Assembly: GCF_900105005.1 (NCBI RefSeq)
Contig: NZ_LT629748.1
Coordinates: 1,054,001-1,118,000 of the forward strand
Source of the DNA: Halopseudomonas litoralis
GTDB lineage: Bacteria > Pseudomonadota > Gammaproteobacteria > Pseudomonadales > Pseudomonadaceae
DNA length: 64,000 bases
Direction of reading: 5' to 3'
Shown piece by piece: positions 26,785-36,590 of the stretch. The notes under the pieces were generated by a model, which was not told the DNA's origin, made no database searches, and saw nothing but the letters and a program-made list of their open reading frames with translations. Both the position numbers and the translations under genes were made by a program. How positions within the stretch are numbered: position 1 is the first letter of the stretch; each line of letters opens with the position of its first letter.

Positions 26785-27926
26785 ACTCCTGCGAGGGTTG
26801 AAGAGGAAATCAGCTGAAATTCATGTATGGCCGCGTCGACTGTCCGAGAAAACCGCTCGCGGAACAGCTCGACCGAGAAATGTTCGGCCTGTTCTCGGCA
26901 GCTGTCCGGACTGATACTGTGACCGACGTTCTCGAATCGCTCGATGGCCTGGATGAGTGATTCGGAGGTTTGCTCAGGAAAAAAGAAGCCGGTTTTGCCG
27001 TCGATGACGGTTTCCAGTGCGCCGCCTTTGCCGTAGGCGATGACGGGCGTACCGCAGGCCATGGCTTCGACGGGGGTAATGCCGAAATCCTCTTCGGCGG
27101 CGAAGACGAAGGCCTTGGCGTCCTGCATGTAGCGCTTCATCTGGACAAAAGGCAGAAACCCGGTGACCGAGATGTTGCTGGCGCCAGCAGCACTGGCGCG
27201 TACCTTGTCGAGGTCCGGGCCGTCTCCGATGATCACCAGATGCCGGTCAGGCATATGCCGGAAGGCTTCGGCGATCAGCTCCATGCGCTTGTACGGCACC
27301 ATGCGCGAGGCGGCGACGTAGAAATTCTGCTTGTCTCGTTGCAGGCTGAAGTCATTGATATTGACTGGCGGATACACCACCTCGGCGGGGCGGCGATAGC
27401 ACTTCTGTACGCGTCGGGCGATGAATTCGGAATTGGCGATGAAGATGTTCACGCCCAGCGAGGAGCGTGCGTCGAAGTTGCGGATATAATGCAGTGACCA
27501 GCGGGCAATCCAGTTCTTCAGGCCTTTGCTGAGCCCCGATTGCATCAGGTACTGATGCTGCAGGTCCCAGGCGTAGCGCACCGGCGAGTGGATGTAACAG
27601 ATATGCAGCTGATCCGGTCCGGTCAGTACGCCCTTGGCCACAGCGTGGGAGCTGGAAATGACCAGGTCGTATCGGCTCAGATCGAACTGCTCGATGGCCA
27701 GAGGCATGAACGGCAGGTAGCTGCGATATCGGGTTCGGGCAAAGGGCATGCGCTGGATGAACGAGGTGGTGGCCTGTTTGCCATTGAGAAAGGCACGCTG
27801 ATCGTCCTGCAGAAAATCGATCAGGGAAAACAGGTCTGCCTCCGGATAGAGCTGCAATATCTGCTCGACCACGCGTTCTGCGCCGGAATAGACGGTGAGC
27901 CAGTCGACGACGACGGCAACTTTCAT
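26781..27926 (-). CDS. GT4-family glycosyltransferase, WbaZ-like mannosyltransferase
   Basis: The 381-residue protein begins [29 protein letters not shown] and has [19 protein letters not shown], typical of the WbaZ/GT4 mannosyltransferase group. The GT-B C-domain shows [32 protein letters not shown] and the E-x7-E region [25 protein letters not shown]. It probably adds mannose from the GDP-mannose made by the overlapping downstream gene; that specificity is an inference. Confidence 0.88.
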   Translation of the reverse strand: MKVAVVVDWLTVYSGAERVVEQILQLYPEADLFSLIDFLQDDQRAFLNGKQATTSFIQRMPFARTRYRSYLPFMPLAIEQFDLSRYDLVISSSHAVAKGVLTGPDQLHICYIHSPVRYAWDLQHQYLMQSGLSKGLKNWIARWSLHYIRNFDARSSLGVNIFIANSEFIARRVQKCYRRPAEVVYPPVNINDFSLQRDKQNFYVAASRMVPYKRMELIAEAFRHMPDRHLVIIGDGPDLDKVRASAAGASNISVTGFLPFVQMKRYMQDAKAFVFAAEEDFGITPVEAMACGTPVIAYGKGGALETVIDGKTGFFFPEQTSESLIQAIERFENVGHSISPDSCREQAEHFSVELFRERFSRTVDAAIHEFQLISSSTLAGV

Positions 27927-27974
27927 GGCGGATTCCTTGCTGAGATGGATAGTGACACGAAGAAAGGGTTCGGG

Positions 27975-28976
27975 TCAGCGGGCTTGCAGTCTGTGCAATG
28001 CGGCGCTGACCAGGTTGGCGGTTTTGTCCCAGGTGAAATTCCGTGCTTGTTGCATGCCCTTGGCGGCGAGACTGCTGCTGAGTTCCGAATTGCCTGCCAC
28101 AGCAATCATCGCCATGGAAATGCTTTCGATATCGCGCGGGTCGATATAGAGCGCGGCGTTGCCGCCGACTTCCGGCATGGATGAAATCGCCGAAGTGATC
28201 ACCGGTGTGCCGCAGGCCATGCTCTCGGCTACGGGCAGGCCGAAACCCTCATAGAGCGACGGGAAAACCGTGGCGATGGCGCCGCGGTACCAGGCTGCCA
28301 GTTGGGTTTCGGAAACGCGGCCGGTGAATACCACCTGTCCCGCCAGGCCTTTACGGTCGATCAATCGTTGCAGTTCGACGTCGGTGCTGCCGGTGAAGAC
28401 CAGTTTGCTGTCGCGGTACAGGCCGCTCTGGCTGAAGGCCTGCACCAGTCGCTTTTCGTTTTTGTGCCCCTTGCGGTTGCTGCAGCAGAAGAAATAGGCA
28501 TAGCCGGGCTGCATGGGTGCGACGTCGGCATGGAATATGTTGCTGACGCCGTTGCCCACCACCGTTACCCGTTCGGGATCGCAGTCTGCCCATTCGATAA
28601 TGCGCCCGCGGGAAAACTCCGAGACCGTCAGTACCCGCTCGGCCTGATGGATCGCCGGGCGGATGACGCATTGGTAGTAGAGCTTCTTCAAGCGCGAGCT
28701 GTTGTGTTCTATATCGATATGATTGAGGTCGTGGATAGTGAAGACAAAGGGCACCTTGCTGCCTGACGGCGGAATGAAACCGGGGCTATACAACGCCTTT
28801 GCATCACTGCCGGCGAGCCAGCGGCCCAGCTTGAGAGAGGACGCAAAAGACGCCGGATGGCTTGCATCGTCAAACAAGTGGCTGAAGTTGAGACGGACCT
28901 GCAACTCCGTGGCGAACCGGCCAATACCGTTCTGGCCAATCCATCTGGAATCAAAGGCTATGTGCGAATGTTCCAT
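27975..28976 (-). CDS. GT4-family glycosyltransferase
   Basis: The 333-residue protein has IAFDSRWIGQNGIGRFATEL, FVFTIHDLNHIDI, VLTVSEFSRGRIIEW and VVGNGVSNIFH. The C-terminal GT-B domain has LVFTGSTDVELQRLI and [33 protein letters not shown]. This is a family 4 retaining transferase of the WbaZ/MtfB-like type. Its start overlaps the end of the polymerase-like gene by 26 bases. The sugar is unknown. Confidence 0.88.
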   Translation of the reverse strand: MEHSHIAFDSRWIGQNGIGRFATELQVRLNFSHLFDDASHPASFASSLKLGRWLAGSDAKALYSPGFIPPSGSKVPFVFTIHDLNHIDIEHNSSRLKKLYYQCVIRPAIHQAERVLTVSEFSRGRIIEWADCDPERVTVVGNGVSNIFHADVAPMQPGYAYFFCCSNRKGHKNEKRLVQAFSQSGLYRDSKLVFTGSTDVELQRLIDRKGLAGQVVFTGRVSETQLAAWYRGAIATVFPSLYEGFGLPVAESMACGTPVITSAISSMPEVGGNAALYIDPRDIESISMAMIAVAGNSELSSSLAAKGMQQARNFTWDKTANLVSAALHRLQAR

Positions 28977-30258
28977 ACCGGCTCCGGAAAAATTGAGGGG
29001 ATTTCAGACTCACACAGAGCTGGTCAAAGTAGAAAAACAGCGCCAGCACCGGCAGTAGCCAGAAGGGGTAGAAGACGATCTGATTGAAATGCCCGGCCCA
29101 GAGCAGGGTCAGCACGATGTAGATCACCAGTTTCCTGAACAGCTGCGACGGTTGCGGTGAAGATAGCTGCCGGAGTTTGCTGCTGATGACCCAGGCCCAG
29201 AGGCTCGCCGCGAGCAAGATCACCAACGTGCCGATCAAGCCGTAGCTCATGATCACCATCTGCAGACTGGAGTCGACCTTGGTGCCGCCTTTGAGGTGTC
29301 CGATGGCAAAATTGTAGCCGTGCCCGAGCAGCGGATGCTGGGCAATAAGGTCCATGCCGGTGTCGAATGCCTTGAGGCGTGACAGCGCGGAACTGTCATC
29401 GCGGGTGGTGACAAAGCGTTCGACCACCCGGTCGACCTGGCTTTCGAATACATACACCAGCGCCAGGACGAGAAAGGGTGACAGCAGCAGGAAATACACA
29501 TGCGACGGTGCTATGCCAATGCGCTTGCTCTGGTACTGGGTGACAGTGCTGAGCATCTTCAGGCCGAACACGCAGCCGAAGGCCAGCAGTGCGAGGGAGA
29601 TTCCCGAACGGGAAAAACTGAACAGCAGGGCGACGACCATCATCAGAAAGACGGCAAGATAACCGCTGCGCTGTATAACCAGTGTCGCCATCAGCAGTGG
29701 CAGCACTATGATGGTGCCGAAGAAGTTCGGGTCCAGATAGGTGGAGACCAGGCGAAACTGGTGCGGGTCGCCGGTGAAGTTGATGCCCATCTGTTCCAGC
29801 TTGAGCCACAGGACCGTCGAGTCGGGGTAGATGATCAGCAGGATGAAGCTGAACAGAGTCGCTGCGCCATAGGTAATGACGAAGGCCTTGGTCATTCGGG
29901 TGATATCGTCGCGAAATATCCAGTGCAGTGCGACGCCGGCGGCGAAGCCCGAGAGAATCATGGCGCTGAGGCGAATGTTGTAGAACATCGATTCGGTCAC
30001 CAGTCCGTAGTGATAGATGCCGACACCCAAGGAGAAGGAGTTGATGCTCAGCAGGAACAGCACGGCCCGTGAGGTGATCACCCGTTTGAAATTCTTGATC
30101 AGAATGGGTGCTGCGCACAGATAGATCACCAGTTCGCTGGCGTTCAGGTTGCCGAATGTTCCGGCTATCGGAACGAAACGTGGCAGATTGCCGAGCACGA
30201 CAAACAGGAACACCAGCAACAGAAATGCGCTGTTCAGCCGAATATAAGTGAGTTTCAT
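28951..30258 (-). CDS. Wzy/O-antigen-ligase-like polysaccharide polymerase
   Basis: The 435-residue polytopic protein has about ten to twelve membrane helices and a large loop with LISTYLDPNFFG-like, RSGISLALLAFG, LSRLKAFDTGMDLIAQHPLLGHGYNFAIG and later helices. The HPLLGHG element is the common motif of the O-antigen ligase/polymerase (Wzy_C) superfamily. It most likely polymerises lipid-linked repeat units in the periplasm. Ligase and polymerase cannot be told apart by sequence alone; the cluster context favours polymerase. Confidence 0.82.
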   Translation of the reverse strand: MKLTYIRLNSAFLLLVFLFVVLGNLPRFVPIAGTFGNLNASELVIYLCAAPILIKNFKRVITSRAVLFLLSINSFSLGVGIYHYGLVTESMFYNIRLSAMILSGFAAGVALHWIFRDDITRMTKAFVITYGAATLFSFILLIIYPDSTVLWLKLEQMGINFTGDPHQFRLVSTYLDPNFFGTIIVLPLLMATLVIQRSGYLAVFLMMVVALLFSFSRSGISLALLAFGCVFGLKMLSTVTQYQSKRIGIAPSHVYFLLLSPFLVLALVYVFESQVDRVVERFVTTRDDSSALSRLKAFDTGMDLIAQHPLLGHGYNFAIGHLKGGTKVDSSLQMVIMSYGLIGTLVILLAASLWAWVISSKLRQLSSPQPSQLFRKLVIYIVLTLLWAGHFNQIVFYPFWLLPVLALFFYFDQLCVSLKSPQFFRSRYGTFAHSL

Positions 30259-31478
30259 GGGTTCTGGACTTCAGATGGCCCCACGGCCTGGGCCGGCTTG
30301 TCGGTGTGGCTGTGGCTCAGGTTCTGATAATTGCGCAGGTAGCGGGCAGCGATGTTTTCCTTGGTGAACTGTCTGGCCCAGGCCTGACAATGCATGCGGG
30401 TCTGTTGTTGGTCCTGGCTGACCAGCTGTTCCACCGCTGCAACGAAGGCGTCGATGTCGGTGGCTTCGCAGGCGTAACCGGTTTCGCCCTGGCTGATGAT
30501 TTCGGGGATGCCGCCGGAACGTGAGCCGACCACGGGGACGCCATGGGCATTGGCCTCAAGTACTACCCGGCCGAGCGGTTCTGCCCATTGCGACGGCACC
30601 AGCAGGATGTCGATCGCCGGATAGAACTCCTCTGGTGGGATATGCCCCAGCCAGGCTACATCCAGGCCCGCGTGGGTCAGTTGCAGCTTTGTCATATAGC
30701 GACTGTCACCACTGCCCGCGATGAACAGGCGGTATGCCGGGCCGAGCCGCCGACAGACCTGCAATGCCGTCTCGATGCCTTTGGCCGGTTCAAGTCTGCC
30801 GATGTAGCCGAGGGTGATGGTACCGGCCGGCGATGTCTGACGCTCCGCCAGCGCCGGTTGAGTTACCGGGTTATAGATCACCTCGGCGGATACCTGGCGG
30901 AAATACCCCTGTCTCTGGTGCAACGTCCGTACATGATCGCTGACCGCCACATACTTTCCCACGCTGTGGGACCGCCATTTCTTGATCACGGAGAACAGCC
31001 GGCCGGACAGCGAGTCCGGGCTCTGGTGTTGGTTGGCGGCATACAGCATGCAGTTGGGGTGGATCAGGTAATAATCCCGTGAGGTATGTATGACCGGGAC
31101 GCCCTGCGCGTGCGCGGCGTCCCAGGCGGCGACGGAGAACCCGGCCAGATTGTTGGTGTGCAGTACATCGGGCTGAATCTGTTTCAGCAGCCGGGAGACA
31201 TCGGCACGTGCCAGCGGGTTATAGATATCCAGCAGGTGCCACAGCAGACGCAGCGGTCGGCTGGGGTTGCCGGCAAAGGGCCAATAGAGATTTCTCAAGG
31301 GCAATCGATACAGGGTTACGCCATTCAGCTGATCGATGCTCTCGGTTGCCTCGTGCAGGGTAATCACGCTGACGCTATGCCCGCCATCGACCAGTGACTC
31401 TGCCAGCAACTGGACCGACACTTCGGCGCCGCCGATCTTGTACGGGTGGTACAGGGTATTGAGGATGGCGATCTTCAT
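30255..31478 (-). CDS. GT4-family glycosyltransferase
   Basis: The protein is 407 residues from ATG 31478, one base after the ugd stop. It starts MKIAILNTLYHPYKIGGAEVSVQ, then DVLHTNNLAGFSVAAWDAA, LGYIGRLEPAKGIETALQV, FIAGSGDSRY and a donor-site segment EPLGRVVLEANAHGVPVVGSRSGGIPEI. This places it in GT family 4 (GT-B fold). It overlaps the polymerase-like gene by four bases. Its acceptor and sugar are unknown. Confidence 0.88.
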   Translation of the reverse strand: MKIAILNTLYHPYKIGGAEVSVQLLAESLVDGGHSVSVITLHEATESIDQLNGVTLYRLPLRNLYWPFAGNPSRPLRLLWHLLDIYNPLARADVSRLLKQIQPDVLHTNNLAGFSVAAWDAAHAQGVPVIHTSRDYYLIHPNCMLYAANQHQSPDSLSGRLFSVIKKWRSHSVGKYVAVSDHVRTLHQRQGYFRQVSAEVIYNPVTQPALAERQTSPAGTITLGYIGRLEPAKGIETALQVCRRLGPAYRLFIAGSGDSRYMTKLQLTHAGLDVAWLGHIPPEEFYPAIDILLVPSQWAEPLGRVVLEANAHGVPVVGSRSGGIPEIISQGETGYACEATDIDAFVAAVEQLVSQDQQQTRMHCQAWARQFTKENIAARYLRNYQNLSHSHTDKPAQAVGPSEVQNP

Positions 31479-31479
31479 C

Positions 31480-32802
31480 TCAGCGTCCGGTGGCGTAGTA
31501 GTTGAAGCCTTTCTTCTGCATGCGTTTGGGGTCGTACAGATTGCGACCGTCAAAAATCACGGGTTCATTCAGGTATTCACGAATCAGCTCGAAATCCGGC
31601 GCCTTGAAGGCCTGCCAGTCGGTCACGACAATGAGCGCATCGGCTCCCTTGAGAGCCGACTCCTTGGTGCCGCACAGCTGCAGATCATCGCAATGCAGAT
31701 ACAGGCGCTGGGTTTCTTCCATGGCTTCGGGGTCATAGGCCCGGACCCGGGCGCCGGCTTGCCAGAGCGCCTCCATCAGTACGCGGCTGGGTGCTTCGCG
31801 CATGTCATTGGTATTGGGTTTGAAAGCCAGCCCCCAGATGGCGAAGGTCTTGCCGCAGAGGTTGCCCTGAAAGTGGCGGGAGATCTTTCGAAACAGCATG
31901 GTTTTCTGTTCCTTGTTGCGGGACTCGACGGCTTTGAGGATGCGCGCGTCGAAATCGATGATCTCCGCCGTGCGAATCAGCGCTTGAACATCTTTGGGGA
32001 AGCAGGAGCCGCCATAGCCGGCACCGGGATAGATGAAGTGATAGCCGATGCGCGGGTCCGAACCTATGCCCTGGCGCACCATTTCAATATCGGCACCGAG
32101 CAGCTCGGCAAGATTGGCCATCTCGTTCATGAAGCTGATCTTGGTCGCCAGCATGCAGTTGGCGGCATACTTGGTCAGCTCCGCGCTCTGCACACCCATG
32201 ATGATGATTTTCTCATGATTGCGATTGAAAGGCGCATACAGCTCGCGCATCACTTCTTCGGTGTCGCTGCTGTCGGTACCGATGATGATGCGATCGGGCC
32301 GCATGCAATCGGCGACCGCTGAACCTTCCTTGAGAAATTCGGGGTTGGACACCACATCGAAGGACAATGCCGGGTTGTCCCGACCGGCGAGTATGCCATC
32401 GACCGTCTCGCGCACCTGGCGGGCAGTGCCCACGGGTACGGTGGATTTGTTGATGATGATGCGGTGCCCATCCATATGCTCGGCGATGCTGGTCGCCACG
32501 GCGAGCACGTACTGCAGGTCGGCGGAGCCGTCTTCATCCGGCGGGGTGCCGACCGCGATGAACTGCACGTTGCCATGCAGTGCCCCGGCGGCTGCGTCGG
32601 TGGTGAATTTCAGTCGGCCAGCGGCATGGTTATCCCTGACCAGACTTTCCAGGCCGGGCTCGTAGATCGGGATCTCGCCTTGTTTGAGACGTTCTATCTT
32701 GTCGGGGTCGACATCCACACACACCACGTGATGGCCGACTTCCGCCAGCACGGCGCCTTGCACCAGGCCCACATAGCCGGTGCCGAATACGGTTACTTTC
32801 AT
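31480..32802 (-). CDS. ugd: UDP-glucose 6-dehydrogenase
   Basis: The 440-residue enzyme oxidises UDP-glucose to UDP-glucuronate with two NAD+. The Rossmann motif GTGYVGL is at residues 7-13. The substrate-binding segments [11 protein letters not shown] and SNPEFLKEG are present, and the catalytic cysteine is Cys267 in GGSCFPKD. The context suggests it supplies glucuronate for the exopolysaccharide. GDP-mannose dehydrogenase (AlgD) is a related possibility, but the length and [11 protein letters not shown] pattern favour Ugd. Confidence 0.93.
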   Translation of the reverse strand: MKVTVFGTGYVGLVQGAVLAEVGHHVVCVDVDPDKIERLKQGEIPIYEPGLESLVRDNHAAGRLKFTTDAAAGALHGNVQFIAVGTPPDEDGSADLQYVLAVATSIAEHMDGHRIIINKSTVPVGTARQVRETVDGILAGRDNPALSFDVVSNPEFLKEGSAVADCMRPDRIIIGTDSSDTEEVMRELYAPFNRNHEKIIIMGVQSAELTKYAANCMLATKISFMNEMANLAELLGADIEMVRQGIGSDPRIGYHFIYPGAGYGGSCFPKDVQALIRTAEIIDFDARILKAVESRNKEQKTMLFRKISRHFQGNLCGKTFAIWGLAFKPNTNDMREAPSRVLMEALWQAGARVRAYDPEAMEETQRLYLHCDDLQLCGTKESALKGADALIVVTDWQAFKAPDFELIREYLNEPVIFDGRNLYDPKRMQKKGFNYYATGR

Positions 32803-32840
32803 GGTCGTTCCTCGTCGTCAGAGCAGATTGGCTGGGGATT

Positions 32841-35066
32841 TCACGCCCGTTCCGATTTGTATTCGTAGAAATAGTGGCCGTACTGACTGTATCCATAGGC
32901 GGATGACTTCTTGACGACGGCATTGAAGATGGCGCCCTTGAGCTGGATGTCGTCCTGCTCGAAACAGCGTTTGGCTGCTTCGATTTCCCGGGCCGTGTTC
33001 TGGCCGAAGCGCGTGACCAACAGGGAGATGCCGGCTTGGCGACCGACGATGGAGGCGTCGGTGACCGCCAGAATCGGTGGGGTATCGATGATGATGAGGT
33101 CGTACTGGTCGTTGATCTCCTCAAGGAAGCGGCGGAAATTCTCGTGCATCAACAGCTCGGACGGGTTCGGTGGAATACGCCCGCGGGCGATCATGTGCAG
33201 TCTGTCGATTTCGGTATGCTGGATTGCCGTCTCGGTATCGATGCGGGCGGTCAGCCGATCGGACAAACCATCCTTCGCCGGCAGGCGGAACACCTTGTTG
33301 AGGTAGCCTTTGCGCATATCGGCATCGATCAGCAGAACCTTCCGCCCCGCCTGCGCCATGGTGGCGGCGAGGTTGGCGGCGACGAAGGATTTACCCACGG
33401 AGGGGCTGGGGCCGGAAATCATCAGCACGTTGTTTTTTGCCTCGGCGTGGGCGAAATGCAGGCTGGTGCGCAGCCGGCGCAGGGACTCCACGGCCAGGTC
33501 GGCGGGATTCTGCATCGCCAGCAGCAGGGTGTCGTGCCTGGCCGCCCGGCTGTTGCTGCGCAGATTCTTCTCCAGGTGCTCCTGGTCCTTGCTGAAGGGG
33601 ATGGCGGCATACACCGGCAGGCCGAGTTGCTCGATGATTTCCGGGTTCTCCACGCCGCTGTTGTGGATCTGCCGCAGCAGCACCAGGGCGACGCCAAGAA
33701 ACCCGCCGAACAGGGTGGCCAGCACAGTGATCAGCGCTTTCTTCGGTTTGACCGGGCGGGTTACGCTGGCGTCGGCGGCGTCGATGATGCGCACGTTGCC
33801 CACCGTGCCGGCGCGCAGCACGTCCAGCTCCTTGGAGCGGTTGAGCATCGCGGTATACACCTCGGTGGTGACGGCGACATCCCGGGACAGGCGCAGCAGT
33901 TCCTGCTGGGTCTCGGGTAGCTCATCCACCTTCTTGCTCAGTTCGTTGCGCTGGCGCTGCAGCTGCTGGGTCTGCTCGAGCAGAATCTGGTAGGAGGGGT
34001 GTTCACCGGTAAAGCGACGCTGCAGCTCGGTGCGCTTGAGGTCCTGTTCGGAGATCAATGTGTCCAGTTCGATGATCTGATTCAGCACCGACTGGGTCTC
34101 GATGGAGATATCCACCGATTTACTGCTCATCTGGAAGTCATTGAGCACCTGCTCGTAACGCTCCAGCTCGGAGCGTATCAACGGCAGCTGCTCACGCAGA
34201 AATTCCAGGCTCTGCGCGGCTTCGGCAGAATTGCGCTCGACATTCTGACGCACGTACAGCCGACTGACCTCATCCAGAACGCGAATGGAATGGTGATGAT
34301 CGGCATGTTGCAGGCTGAGACTGATGATGCCGGAATCTCGAGCGCGCTCGCTGGCATTCAGTTCGTTCTGGTAATGCATGATGGTGTTCAGCAGACGATT
34401 TCTTGTCACGGTGAACCGGGTGCCGGGGCGCGCCTGGAGCGTGGCGATCTGCACCTTGAAGCCGTTCTGGTCAATCTGCTGCCCGGTCTGACCGGTCAGC
34501 AGTTGCTCGTCGTGCCTATCGTAGAGACTGAAATAGTCATGTTCGCCAGCCACCAGGGTGAGAGCGCTGTCCAGGTAGTCCGGAGGAACATCCAGTTGAA
34601 AAATGTCCAACTCCTCGCCGCCCCAGGCATATTCGGACAGGCCGAACCAGGGCAGGGCCAGCTCGCCGGAAAAGTGCGGCCGGAAGCGTCGCGCTGCCCA
34701 TTCTCCAATGAAGGGGAAGTAGTCGGGCGACGCTACTGTATCCAGCTTGAGATTCCTGACGGCCTGGCCGATCACGGCTCTGGATTTGATCAGTTCGATC
34801 TCGGTAACGGACTTGGAGGGGCCGCCGAATACATCCGACAGCTCGGACATTCCCGCCAGGCCACCGCTTTTTTCCTCGATCTGGATCAGTGCGTTGGCTT
34901 GGTATATCGGGGTGGCCAATAGGGCGTAGGTCATGCCGATCAGGGCGAAGACCAGCGTCAGGCCGGCGATGATCCATTTGCCGTCAATAAGTGCGCCGAA
35001 AAGGACCGCCAGGTCGATCTCGTCGGTATTGCTCTGATTCCGGTAGGGAGAGGTAGTGTTTTGCAT
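32841..35066 (-). CDS. Wzc-type polysaccharide co-polymerase / tyrosine autokinase
   Basis: The protein is 741 residues from ATG 35066, which has AAGGGAA upstream; the frame continues to 35222 without family resemblance. It has a Wzz chain-length domain between a first membrane helix (31-51) and a second near residue 440 before the kinase. A long coiled-coil periplasmic part lies between them. The BY-kinase domain has Walker A GPSPSVGKS (552-560), Walker A' LLIDADMRKG and Walker B LIIIDTPP. A C-terminal cluster of six tyrosines lies in 724-736 for autophosphorylation. It sets chain length with the polymerase. The expected phosphatase Wzb and outer-membrane Wza are not next to it. Confidence 0.94.
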   Translation of the reverse strand: MQNTTSPYRNQSNTDEIDLAVLFGALIDGKWIIAGLTLVFALIGMTYALLATPIYQANALIQIEEKSGGLAGMSELSDVFGGPSKSVTEIELIKSRAVIGQAVRNLKLDTVASPDYFPFIGEWAARRFRPHFSGELALPWFGLSEYAWGGEELDIFQLDVPPDYLDSALTLVAGEHDYFSLYDRHDEQLLTGQTGQQIDQNGFKVQIATLQARPGTRFTVTRNRLLNTIMHYQNELNASERARDSGIISLSLQHADHHHSIRVLDEVSRLYVRQNVERNSAEAAQSLEFLREQLPLIRSELERYEQVLNDFQMSSKSVDISIETQSVLNQIIELDTLISEQDLKRTELQRRFTGEHPSYQILLEQTQQLQRQRNELSKKVDELPETQQELLRLSRDVAVTTEVYTAMLNRSKELDVLRAGTVGNVRIIDAADASVTRPVKPKKALITVLATLFGGFLGVALVLLRQIHNSGVENPEIIEQLGLPVYAAIPFSKDQEHLEKNLRSNSRAARHDTLLLAMQNPADLAVESLRRLRTSLHFAHAEAKNNVLMISGPSPSVGKSFVAANLAATMAQAGRKVLLIDADMRKGYLNKVFRLPAKDGLSDRLTARIDTETAIQHTEIDRLHMIARGRIPPNPSELLMHENFRRFLEEINDQYDLIIIDTPPILAVTDASIVGRQAGISLLVTRFGQNTAREIEAAKRCFEQDDIQLKGAIFNAVVKKSSAYGYSQYGHYFYEYKSERA

Positions 35067-35074
35067 AAATTCCC

Positions 35075-35088
35075 TTGCGCACGCGCAA
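35075..35088 (-). promoter_or_regulatory. Palindrome at the ribosome-binding site of the wzc-like gene
   Basis: TTGCGC-AC-GCGCAA is a six-pair inverted repeat whose minus-strand right arm runs straight into the AAGGGAA ribosome-binding site of the tyrosine-kinase gene. It could be an operator or a translational control site. Nothing else in the 200-base gap (35067-35267) was recognised. Confidence 0.3.
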
Positions 35089-35267
35089 AAATGAAGATGG
35101 TGGTAAAGCTCTGGCATGGCCTTCTTCAGGCACGCTACCGCCCCAGGATTTGCAGTTGGATCCTGAAAACTGTTGAATTTCTTGTAGGGGTCAAACATCT
35201 CAGGCGGGCATACGGCAGCCACAACGGCTACTGCACGTTTGAGATAAACAGTTGATAAAAGGCTTCG

Positions 35268-36365
35268 TTACTGTCGGAGCATGTTTTCCAAAGCCACAGT
35301 CCAGGTTTCAGGCTTTTGGTGATGTCCGATGCGGTGGGTGTACAGGGGTAAAACCAATTCTTCCACAGACCCCGGCCGCAGGGATGGGCAGGAGTGCGTG
35401 GCTGCTTCGATAGTATGCTGGATCGATCTGTTGGTAATGTCTTGTCGCCAGTCAGGAAGCAGGGGTCGAGAAAAATCCGAGGTCACTATCTGATACAGAA
35501 GAATACCCAGCGAATAGATATCACTGCGCTGGGATATTCCGCCGTTGCGGTAGGTTTCCGGGGCCCGATAGAAGCAGTGGCAGCTGCTGTGGTGTTCTGC
35601 AAGGGCGGGATCCATCAGGGTGTTGCTCGGCGTGGTGATGCGAATCTTGCCTTCCTCGGAAACGATCAGATTGGCCGGTTGCAGAAATGAATGGACCTTG
35701 CCCTTGACATGCTGCACGGACACTTCTTTTGCCACACTCATGAACAGGTGGAGACGTTGTTCCAGGGGCATGACATCCAGGTGGTGTTGCCCGGCCCAGG
35801 CTTCCAGGCTGGCACCTCCTGATGGGTGGAACGCAGGCGCGCCCGGCTCTGAGTGTGCTTGTGCCTCATATGTCACTCCATCGGTGCCGAGGTCGCCAGA
35901 CGGGTGCAGGGAAATCACATCCAGATGATGATAGGCGACGGGCGGCGGCATGATACGGGCGCGAGTAAACAGCGAGGTGTTCATGGCTGCACGCGAATGC
36001 GATGGAATGATGTCGCAATCGGGCTCGGCTTCCATTTTTCTTACCGGTCCCTTGATGCGGTAGCCGACTCTGGGAATGGTGATCAGTTGCAGGGCGTTAT
36101 CCCCCAGCGCCTTGCGCAGCTTGGCCATGGCGTTTGCCAACACATTATCGACAGTAACCCGGCCGCCCCAGACGGACTGCAGCAACTCCCGCTTGGTAAC
36201 CACTTGATCAGCGTGCTCAAGAATTTTTGCCAACAATGACAATGGCCTGCGTTCGATAGCTACAACAATTCCATCAATTTGCAGCTCGAACTTTGCTTCA
36301 TCGAATTCCGCTGTACCGAAGAAGTATCGGTACAGCCTGGCGGGTCGTTTGTGCTGTGAATCCAT
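35268..36365 (-). CDS. Winged-helix DNA-binding domain fused to a degenerate Ser/Thr kinase domain
   Basis: The protein is 365 residues from ATG 36365 (GGAG upstream). Residues about 10-105 form an OmpR/ToxR-type winged helix: DGIVVAIERRPLSLLAKILEHADQVVTKRELLQSVWGGRVTVDNVLANAMAKLRKAL and IPRVGYRIKGPV. From about 185 the sequence follows the C-lobe of eukaryotic-type kinases: GGASLEAWAG, VHSFLQPANLIVSEEGKIRI, YRAPETYRNGGISQRSDIYSLGILLYQI. The HRD aspartate is replaced (HSF), the DFG position reads PSN and no glycine loop or lysine is seen. It should therefore be a pseudokinase that binds a ligand or partner. Its place beside the polysaccharide operon suggests it regulates it. Confidence 0.8.
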   Translation of the reverse strand: MDSQHKRPARLYRYFFGTAEFDEAKFELQIDGIVVAIERRPLSLLAKILEHADQVVTKRELLQSVWGGRVTVDNVLANAMAKLRKALGDNALQLITIPRVGYRIKGPVRKMEAEPDCDIIPSHSRAAMNTSLFTRARIMPPPVAYHHLDVISLHPSGDLGTDGVTYEAQAHSEPGAPAFHPSGGASLEAWAGQHHLDVMPLEQRLHLFMSVAKEVSVQHVKGKVHSFLQPANLIVSEEGKIRITTPSNTLMDPALAEHHSSCHCFYRAPETYRNGGISQRSDIYSLGILLYQIVTSDFSRPLLPDWRQDITNRSIQHTIEAATHSCPSLRPGSVEELVLPLYTHRIGHHQKPETWTVALENMLRQ

Positions 36366-36590
36366 ATGCTGTCTCCTTGCTGCAAGCATCACGCAGGGTA
36401 TTAAGGCAGAAGTTCGATGAATGCGCTGTGTACGTTAGTCATTCGTTATTGATCGGTTACGGCCGGCGTTACTGATTCGTGAAGGCATGCCGGCTGGTTT
36501 CATGCCTGAATGGATCGGGTAAACGGGTACAGGCAATCCTGCAGTTGCCGCGCCGACGCAGGTGTATCCTCATTTGATTGGGGTGAAAAT
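36366..36590. promoter_or_regulatory. Divergent promoter region with an inverted repeat
   Basis: This 225-base gap lies between the winged-helix/pseudokinase gene and the TupA-like gene, which point away from each other. AGGCATG at 36483-36489 and CATGCCT at 36501-36507 form a seven-base inverted repeat with an 11-base spacer. That is a possible binding site, perhaps for the adjacent winged-helix protein. The assignment is tentative. Confidence 0.35.

Noticed and set aside
35067-35222. An N-terminal extension of the Wzc-like kinase by 52 residues.
   Set aside because: The extension has no family similarity, and a good ribosome-binding site precedes the ATG at 35066.
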